A DNA stretch of 61,474 nt, from assembly GCA_949155365.1 (NCBI GenBank), contig CASCUT010000008.1:1-61474 (forward strand), in the 5' to 3' direction. The stretch comes from an uncultured Clostridia bacterium (GTDB lineage Bacteria; Bacillota; Clostridia; TANB77; CAG-508). The notes beneath the pieces are model-generated. The model was not told the DNA's origin and made no database searches. It saw nothing but the letters and a program-made list of their open reading frames with translations. A program made the position numbers and the translations under genes. Numbering within the stretch: position 1 is the stretch's first letter; each line of letters opens with the position of its first letter. Shown here in pieces: positions 56,016-61,474 of this stretch.

Positions 56016-56303
56016 CTATTCATCTATTGTTTTTTCAAAATCAATACTTTCTATCTTTCCAGTAATTACAATATCATCATTGGTCATTTCATTTAAATTT
56101 AATTCAAAACCATTAATATTGATAATACCAATATGTGTACTTAAACGAACATAAAAGTCTTGATATTCCAAAATTGCCTTATAATTCTCTACCAGTAGTT
56201 CCTCAAACCCTACAATGGTAAGCTTCGGCTTCTCTGTGGAAATTTCTTTTGGGATCTCTAGCAACTCTTCAAAACGATTCTGTCTTCTCTTTCTTTTTCT
56301 CAT
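56016..56303 (-). CDS. yqfC: Sporulation protein YqfC
   Basis: About 95 residues: MRKRKRRQNRFEELLEIPKE, LTIVGFEELLVENYKAILEY, VRLSTHIGIININGFEL match YqfC. Start at the ATG 56303, preceded by AAAGGAGAAGAGG, rather than an ATG ten codons upstream. 15 bases before yqfD. Confidence 0.87.
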   Translation of the reverse strand: MRKRKRRQNRFEELLEIPKEISTEKPKLTIVGFEELLVENYKAILEYQDFYVRLSTHIGIININGFELNLNEMTNDDIVITGKIESIDFEKTIDE

Positions 56304-56404
56304 TGTTCCTCTTCTCCTTTCTCTCTTATTCATTCTTCTTTTGTTTAATCATATGAATCGTTTTTTATTATTATTCATTCTATTTATCAGGAAAAAGATA
56401 AAAT

Positions 56405-56436
56405 AAAAAATGATTAGAAAACTAATCATTTTTTAT
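56405..56436. terminator. Terminator between hypothetical gene and yqfC region
   Basis: AAAAAATGATTAG / CTAATCATTTTTT with AAAA loop, 3' of the minus-strand gene at 56455. Confidence 0.75.
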
Positions 56437-56454
56437 CGTTACTGTTATTTCACT

Positions 56455-57069
56455 TTATCTTGGAAAATACGATGGTTCAAAATATTTCTCTAATTCTTCT
56501 TCACATAAGCACGCTAAAAATCTCTTATATTCTTTCTTTCCGTTTTTATAGATAAGCACTTCTATTACTTCCGTCAGATATTTTTCGATTTTATCTCCTG
56601 TTATTATTTTGGTTTCACTTCTAGAACGAAATTGTATTGTTTCCTGTATATCGAAAATTTTTCCATCTAATATCCTTATATAAAAGTACCGTGGATGATA
56701 TCCTTCTCTTCTTTCGCTTATATAAAAGCTGGATGGTTTCCCATACTTTCCAAAATATTTTTCTATTTCTTCTTGGCTTATCGACACAACAAACGTACTT
56801 TGTTCCTCTTTGTTCTTATTTTCTTTCCAAATGTCAAGCATTTCATATAAGTTTGTTCGAAATTCAAATGGTGATTTTTCTGGCGTATATCTATCATCTC
56901 CCCACATAGAAGAAATTCTTCCGTTTTCTTCCCATATTCTGCTTCTCCATATTTCTTTTATTTGACCATTTTCTATAGAGGCTGTTATCTCTTCCCTAGG
57001 TTCCCTATGGTTTTTATTACTAAGTTGTCTCTCTGCTTTTACTTTGATAGGCTCTCTTTTCTTTTCCAT
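56455..57069 (-). CDS. Hypothetical soluble protein
   Basis: 204 residues, charged, no signal. IENGQIKEIWRSRIWEENGR and a later IRILDGKIFDIQET suggest repeated beta elements. Not recognised. Codon 127 is an in-frame CGG (CCA-CGG-TAC) that must be sense because the +1 frame stops five codons on. Several AAC-GGA and ACG-GAA junctions are in normal phase. Confidence 0.55.
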   Translation of the reverse strand: MEKKREPIKVKAERQLSNKNHREPREEITASIENGQIKEIWRSRIWEENGRISSMWGDDRYTPEKSPFEFRTNLYEMLDIWKENKNKEEQSTFVVSISQEEIEKYFGKYGKPSSFYISERREGYHPRYFYIRILDGKIFDIQETIQFRSRSETKIITGDKIEKYLTEVIEVLIYKNGKKEYKRFLACLCEEELEKYFEPSYFPR

Positions 57070-57195
57070 CTTTTTTCCTCCTACAATTGTAATCGAAAAC
57101 TATATACTATGTTACTAATGTGTAATATACTTTATTTTTTTCATTATGTCAATACTTTTTTTAATCTGCTAATAAAGGATGCTCTACTGTCACAT

Positions 57196-58005
57196 TTATC
57201 TTTCAAATTCATCTAATGTACTGAATTGGTATCCCATGCTTTTTATTTCTTTAATACAGGTGTCTAATACATTGGTATTATCTTTTGAGTTTCCATGTAA
57301 TAGGATAACAGCTCCATTGTGAATATTGTCTAATATCTTCTTTTTGGCATATTCTTCTCTTCCTTGCTTGTTTTCATCCCAGTCGTCATAGGCAAATGAC
57401 CACATCACTGTGGTATATCCTAAGTTGTTGCAATAGGCTACTGTTTTTTCGCTGTATTCGCCTTTTGGTGGTCTTATATATTTCATCTCATAGTTGAATT
57501 TTTCGTAAATCGTAGTATGCAATTTCATTACTTCGTCTTTTATTTCTTCTAGGCTAAGGGATGGCATACTTTTGTGATTTACTGTGTGGTTGCCTATGGT
57601 GTGTCCTTCTTGTATCATTTTTTCTACTAGTTCTGGCTTGCTGTTCACATAGTGTGCTGTAATAAAAAAGGTTGCTTTTACTTCATTTTGCTTTAATACT
57701 TCTAATATTTTTTCGGTATATCCTGCTTCATAGCCTTCGTCAAATGTTAAATATACTTTTGTAGAATTGCTATTTCCTATACAGATTCCTTTATTTTCGT
57801 CTAATATTCGTTTGTTTGTAGCTCCTAAATCTGGTTGTTCATGGTTGCCGTTTCGCTTGATTCCCCATTCTATTTTTTTACTATTTAGTATTTCTACTTC
57901 TTTACTACTTGTTAGCACTGTTTCTTTTTTTTCTTTTGTTTGTACTATGCAAAAAGTAAACATTGCAATAATAATAATTCCTATCATATAATATTTTCTT
58001 TTCAT
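57196..58005 (-). CDS. pdaA: Polysaccharide deacetylase, PdaA-like
   Basis: Delta-lactam-forming N-acetylmuramate deacetylase type, used in spore cortex synthesis. 269 residues: membrane anchor (YYMIGIIIIAMFTFCIV), then NodB motifs VYLTFDEGYEAGYTEKIL (motif 1, TFDxGYE variant seen in PdaA), GNHTVNHKSMP (motif 2), RPPKGEYSE (motif 3) and ILLHG (motif 5). ATG at 58005. Intact. Confidence 0.85.
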   Translation of the reverse strand: MKRKYYMIGIIIIAMFTFCIVQTKEKKETVLTSSKEVEILNSKKIEWGIKRNGNHEQPDLGATNKRILDENKGICIGNSNSTKVYLTFDEGYEAGYTEKILEVLKQNEVKATFFITAHYVNSKPELVEKMIQEGHTIGNHTVNHKSMPSLSLEEIKDEVMKLHTTIYEKFNYEMKYIRPPKGEYSEKTVAYCNNLGYTTVMWSFAYDDWDENKQGREEYAKKKILDNIHNGAVILLHGNSKDNTNVLDTCIKEIKSMGYQFSTLDEFER

Positions 58006-58143
58006 CTTCTTCTCCCCTTTTTTATGATAACAATCGTATTTACTCTTTTGTTAAATTGACTCCTGAGGTTTCGTACTTTTTTCTTGTGTTTTCTATGCTT
58101 TGCAACTTTCGACATATTTTTATTTTTTATCTTTCATTTTCTA

Positions 58144-58172
58144 TTGACAAGTGTATTTTTTTGAATTATCAT
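58144..58172 (+). promoter_or_regulatory. Promoter of the agr-like regulator/kinase operon
   Basis: TTGACA (58144), 17 bases, TATCAT (58167). Downstream in the roughly 100-base leader is GTGTAA-A-TTACAC (58208-58220), and ACAAGTGTA overlapping the -35 is inverted as TTACACTTGT at 58214: possible binding site of a LytTR or other regulator. Confidence 0.6.
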
Positions 58173-58275
58173 GTAGCTTAAGTGTGGAAATAGGCATTTT
58201 TTCCATCGTGTAAATTACACTTGTTTTTATTTATTACGTATATATAATTATATATATTACACGGAGGATAAAGAT

Positions 58276-59031
58276 ATGTTAAATTTTGTTTTATGTGATG
58301 ATAATAAAGCAATATTAGATAGACTTTCGAAAATGTTAGAATCTCTTTTCATTAAATATCATTTTGATGCAGAAGTTTCATTGGCTTCCACAAATGCAGA
58401 GAGTACTTTGCAGTATGTACAGAACCATATTGTAAATGCTCTATTTTTGGATATTGACTTAAAATCTAACCTTTCTGGTCTGGATTTAGCCCGTCAAATT
58501 CGAAAGAAGAATAAACAACTCTATATTGTTTTTACGAGTGCTCATTTAGAATATATTTTAATCGCTTATCAATACAAAACTTTTGATTTTATTCCTAAAC
58601 CAATTACCCTAGAAAGATTAGAAGATACTATTTTGCGTATGATGGAGGATATAAACAGCGAAGCTAAAAGAAGTGAATTTATTCGTTTAAATAATAAAAA
58701 CACAATTATTAACCAAGATAGTATCAATTTTATAAAAAAAGATGGTATGAAACTCGTTTTTTATACCGATACCAGAAATTATGAGATGTACAGCTCTTTT
58801 ACTAAAATTTCAGAAGAACTACCACCCAATTTCATAAGATGTCATAAATCCTATATTGCTAACGTCAATAAAATAACTAATATTGACGCTATGGATAATT
58901 TTGTGTTTTTTGACACAAACCATACTTCTAAATGCTCTATAGGACCTAAATATAAAAATAAATTAATGGAGGTTTTAAAAAATGATGGAAACATTGCAAA
59001 CAATTTGGACGGCTTTGACCACGGAGAATGA
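58276..59031 (+). CDS. AgrA-like LytTR response regulator
   Basis: 251 residues. Receiver domain (FVLCDDNKAILDRL; phospho-acceptor in ALFLDIDLKSNLSGLDLA; FDFIPKPIT) and a C-terminal LytTR DNA-binding domain (FIKKDGMKLVFYTDTRNYEMYSSFTKISEELPPNFIRCHKSYIANV). Would activate agr targets when phosphorylated by the kinase that follows and overlaps it by 50 bases. Regulator-before-kinase is the reverse of staphylococcal agrCA order. GGAGG before the ATG. Confidence 0.88.
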   Translation: MLNFVLCDDNKAILDRLSKMLESLFIKYHFDAEVSLASTNAESTLQYVQNHIVNALFLDIDLKSNLSGLDLARQIRKKNKQLYIVFTSAHLEYILIAYQYKTFDFIPKPITLERLEDTILRMMEDINSEAKRSEFIRLNNKNTIINQDSINFIKKDGMKLVFYTDTRNYEMYSSFTKISEELPPNFIRCHKSYIANVNKITNIDAMDNFVFFDTNHTSKCSIGPKYKNKLMEVLKNDGNIANNLDGFDHGE

Positions 59032-60331
59032 AGTTCTTACTTCACTGCTAGTTACTCCTTTAACTTTTATAGAAGCATATATTATCATGCTTTTATTTAC
59101 CACAATATTAAATATCAATTCTACTAAAAAACAAAAGATATTTTATGTTATAGCAATGAGTTTATGTAGTATTTTAAGTAAGATGATTATTCTTAATCCT
59201 TTTAATTCATTCTTTAATATTATTACTGTACTTTTACTAAATATCTTTGTTTTCAAAATTTCTATATTTAAAGGTATATTAGCCTTAATTATACCTTTTA
59301 TCACTAATATATTAACTGAAATAATATTTTCTAGAATATATTATTTAATTTTTAATACAGATTATGTGACAGGTATGAATATTCCTATTCATAGAATTAT
59401 AGGTACTCTATTCATATATTTGTTTACTTATCTGATTTATTTAGTTTTAAAATATTTTAAGTTAAATTTTTCTAAAATAGAAATTGTAAATAAAAAGCAT
59501 AAATATTTGTTATTATTAACAATTGTATTTGGAATCGTTTTAGTAGGTACACAATTATATATTTTAACTTTTTATACTTATTTATTACCTACTTTTATCT
59601 TAATTTTAAGTATTATCAGTATTCTTGCTTATATGGTTGTTAGTTTATATACTATTTTTGCAGTATCAAAATTAGAAATTACTTCAGCCAATTTAGAAGA
59701 AGCACAATTATATAATAAAACTTTAGAAATTTTACAGGATAATACAAGGGCTTTTCGCCATGACTTTTCTAACATTCTTCAAGGTATGATTGGATATATG
59801 GATAATAATGACATGCCAGGTTTAAGAAATTATTATTCTCAATTAGTAGAAGATATTAGACAATCGAATAACCTAACCACCTTAAGTCCAAAAGTTGTAA
59901 ACAATCCTGCTATTTATAATGTACTAGCTAGTAAATACCATAAAGCTGATAGTTTAGGTATTGGAATTACTCTAGAAGCTTTTCTAGATTTGAATGAATT
60001 ACATATGAAAATCTATGAATTTACTAGAGTTCTTGGAATTTTAATGGACAATGCTATTGAAGCTGTTTCCGAATGCGAAGAAAAAATCATCAACATTTCT
60101 TTCCGTCAAGATACGAGAAGACATATGCAATTATTAGTGATTGAAAATACTTATCATAACAAAGATATTGATACCGATAAAATCTATGAAAAAGGTTATT
60201 CTACGAAAAAAGGAAATACTGGATTAGGTTTATGGGAAGTAAGACAAATTTTAAGAAAAAATAATAACTTAAATTTATTTACTACTAAAAATACTAAATT
60301 CTTTATCCAGCAATTTGAAATCTTTTATTAA
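58982..60331 (+). CDS. AgrC-like sensor histidine kinase
   Basis: 449 residues. About six membrane segments in the first 220 residues (sensor for the cyclic peptide), H box RAFRHDFSNILQGMIGYM near residue 260, and a GHKL ATPase with N box LMDNAIEAVSECEEK and GNTGLGLWEVRQIL. HPK10-type kinase usual for peptide quorum sensing. Coding overlap with the response regulator; CGG trinucleotides in the overlap are out of frame for both genes. Confidence 0.88.
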   Translation: MMETLQTIWTALTTENEVLTSLLVTPLTFIEAYIIMLLFTTILNINSTKKQKIFYVIAMSLCSILSKMIILNPFNSFFNIITVLLLNIFVFKISIFKGILALIIPFITNILTEIIFSRIYYLIFNTDYVTGMNIPIHRIIGTLFIYLFTYLIYLVLKYFKLNFSKIEIVNKKHKYLLLLTIVFGIVLVGTQLYILTFYTYLLPTFILILSIISILAYMVVSLYTIFAVSKLEITSANLEEAQLYNKTLEILQDNTRAFRHDFSNILQGMIGYMDNNDMPGLRNYYSQLVEDIRQSNNLTTLSPKVVNNPAIYNVLASKYHKADSLGIGITLEAFLDLNELHMKIYEFTRVLGILMDNAIEAVSECEEKIINISFRQDTRRHMQLLVIENTYHNKDIDTDKIYEKGYSTKKGNTGLGLWEVRQILRKNNNLNLFTTKNTKFFIQQFEIFY

Positions 60332-60342
60332 ATATAAAATTC

Positions 60343-60374
60343 AAAACAAGATAGACGCAAATCTATCTTGTTTT
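60343..60374. terminator. Bidirectional terminator between agrC-like and agrD-like genes
   Basis: AAAACAAGATAGA / TCTATCTTGTTTT with a six-base loop. Confidence 0.85.
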
Positions 60375-60394
60375 CATTATATTTTCTTTTTGCC

Positions 60395-60514
60395 TTAGTC
60401 TTTTTTGATTAAAGATGCTGGCATTTTTGGTTGATGCCATAATCCAAATATCATACAAGCTGTATTAGTTGATTTTGCATATTTTTCTGCGATTTTAGCT
60501 AATAATTTTAACAT
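60395..60514 (-). CDS. agrD: AgrD-like autoinducer prepeptide
   Basis: 39 residues. Amphipathic N-terminal leader MLKLLAKIAEKYAK, then a core STNTACMIFGLW followed by the conserved tail HQPKMPASLIKKD. The QPKMP tail and the Cys after a small residue match cyclic lactone/thiolactone autoinducer precursors of Clostridia. The Cys at residue 20 would form the thiolactone; the C-terminal cut is probably just before or near HQP. GGGGGGAA lies six bases before the ATG. It lies 62 bases downstream of agrB on the same strand. Confidence 0.88.
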   Translation of the reverse strand: MLKLLAKIAEKYAKSTNTACMIFGLWHQPKMPASLIKKD

Positions 60515-60576
60515 AAAAAATTCCCCCCAATATAATTTTTTATAATAAAGTATTGCCGGCTAATACTTTGATTATC

Positions 60577-61206
60577 TTAAATCGTAACTTCTTGTGCTTT
60601 TTTGTATTCTTCATAACCATATTTATTTTTTGTTATCCTATATGCTATCTTTGTAATTGAAATCGTTTGTATTGTTGTTCCTATTATAATTAAATTTGCA
60701 ATTACTGTATTTGGTATCGCAAATGCTACTATCATATTAATTGTTAAAAATAGATAAGATAAAATCTTTTTGCTTTTTCGTTCTTTTTTCGTTAAAATTG
60801 GTAAATTTTCTGTATCTGCTGGTGCATAAAAGCTTACCATTATCATTCCAAAAATCCATATCGCTAGTATTGTAAGATATTTTGCAGTTTCACTTGGAAA
60901 ATTCCATATTGTACTAAGATAAGCATTGCCACAATAAACCAAGTTAGTGCATAAGATACATCCTAAATGAGTTTTTAAATGAAAGCCTCCAGATACACTT
61001 TTGTATGGTAGTAGTAGGAAGAATGCTAGTAGCGTTTGCCACCATAATCCTAATATAATTCCCAATCCAAACATTAAAAATATTTTTGGTATTTCCCCTA
61101 CTATCAACTGAATTCCATAGAAAATAATTTCTGCCTTTTCGTCATCCATTTCTGGCATTTGCCTTCGTATTTTTTGTGTTAAATATCGACAAATTTTATC
61201 TACCAT
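60577..61206 (-). CDS. agrB: AgrB-like prepeptide-processing membrane protease
   Basis: 209 residues, about five or six membrane segments. Catalytic pair H76 and C83 in SVSGGFHLKTHLGCILCTN, the AgrB signature. It would cleave the C-terminal tail of AgrD and cyclise the core to a thiolactone. Forms agrBD, convergent with the regulator-kinase operon. ATG at 61206 with GAGG upstream. Confidence 0.9.
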   Translation of the reverse strand: MVDKICRYLTQKIRRQMPEMDDEKAEIIFYGIQLIVGEIPKIFLMFGLGIILGLWWQTLLAFFLLLPYKSVSGGFHLKTHLGCILCTNLVYCGNAYLSTIWNFPSETAKYLTILAIWIFGMIMVSFYAPADTENLPILTKKERKSKKILSYLFLTINMIVAFAIPNTVIANLIIIGTTIQTISITKIAYRITKNKYGYEEYKKAQEVTI

Positions 61207-61288
61207 TTTCTTACCTCATTTTCTATTGTTTTGTTAAACTCATTTTAACGAAAATAATATTTCTTTTTTCATTTTATATACAAAACGT

Positions 61289-61337
61289 AAAAAATCTTAT
61301 AGGAAAATATATTTTTTTATTTTCCTATAAGATTTTT
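61289..61337 (-). terminator. Terminator upstream of agrB, 3' of the pseudouridine synthase gene
   Basis: Perfect 20-base arms AAAAATCTTATAGGAAAATA / inverse around a TATTTTTT loop. It insulates agrBD from the upstream gene. Confidence 0.85.
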
Positions 61338-61361
61338 CATATTTCATAAAATTAACATAAG

Positions 61362-61474
61362 TTAAATTTTTGCCTCTTCCAATATTTTCCAGCTACCCAC
61401 TTTTTGTGGTAAAACTTGGAATATCATTTCTTCTTTTGTAATAGGGTGAAAAATTGTAAGTTCATATGCCCACA
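61362..61474 (-). CDS. RluA-family pseudouridine synthase, C-terminal end
   Basis: Only the last 36 residues are inside the window: WAYELTIFHPITKEEMIFQV and a short tail. The hAY.L.F.HP.T.E...F pattern is the usual C-terminus of RluA/RluD-type 23S rRNA pseudouridine synthases. Assignment rests on this short end only. Confidence 0.6.
   Translation of the reverse strand, partial: WAYELTIFHPITKEEMIFQVLPQKVGSWKILEEAKI

Overview
The window is a very AT-rich stretch of a spore-forming, anaerobic, low-GC Firmicute of the class Clostridia. The signs are spo0A, spoIVFA/spoIVFB, splB, yyaC, yqfC/yqfD, a pdaA-like deacetylase, rubrerythrin and feoAB. The class III leaders of the surface proteins (GITLVALVV type) recall uncultured gut Clostridia. 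Gene content is mostly housekeeping, with small accessory pockets. It contains two tRNA genes, no rRNA, no CRISPR array and no transposase or integrase.

The central observation concerns translation. Nine genes (15 sites) are each interrupted by one extra C placed directly before a glycine codon, so the DNA reads NNN-C-GGN. Deleting that C restores a full-length, family-typical protein every time, with no other lesion. The genes are two class III-leader surface proteins, splB, a J-domain membrane protein, scpB, spoIVFA, feoB (five sites), a ribonuclease E/G gene and dgkA. All 15 extra Cs are in phase with a Gly codon, often an invariant one: the FeoB P-loop, the Gly before the SPL radical-SAM cysteines, the prepilin cleavage Gly, the LytM HLHFE motif. 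Seven in-frame CGG codons elsewhere must be read as sense, all in poorly conserved genes, and none is followed by A. CGGA is always a shift site (10 of 10). I infer efficient +1 frameshifting or four-base decoding at CGG-N, not gene decay or sequencing error. CDS spans below are given across the shifts.

Layout. 1-8.7 kb: mfd start, surface protein A, splB, a mini HTH regulator with an AUU start, trmB, an amine-dehydrogenase homologue, J-protein, tcdA, DUF4364. 8.7-14.5 kb: proS, scpB, lipoprotein, spoIVFB/spoIVFA, yyaC. 14.6-20.8 kb: mscL, HD protein, spo0A, yigZ, tRNA-Gln/His, dut, rubrerythrin. 20.8-24.9 kb: feoB and feoA separated by an MFS transporter bounded by GGGACG palindromes. 25-37.2 kb: GLUG-repeat surface protein, rimO, a guanylate-kinase-like gene, two acyl-CoA synthetases, rng-pth-hslO. 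37.2-46.9 kb: Fic, pncB, HAD, nrtR, PTS-like permease, nadE-nadD and a TagO-like protein continuous with rubredoxin. 47-49.4 kb: an FGE-like surface protein flanked by long palindromes. 49.4-56.3 kb: the conserved recO-yqzL-era-yerB-dgkA-ybeY-(unknown)-yqfD-yqfC cluster. 56.4-58 kb: hypothetical and pdaA-like genes. 58.1-61.2 kb: an Agr quorum-sensing locus with a small AgrD gene. The end of a pseudouridine synthase gene lies at the right edge.

Regulation that can be read directly: near-identical operator-like sequences overlap the promoters of pncB, nadD-nadE and the NrtR-like gene (a likely NAD regulon). A leader terminator precedes the MFS gene. Most convergent gene pairs share bidirectional hairpin terminators.
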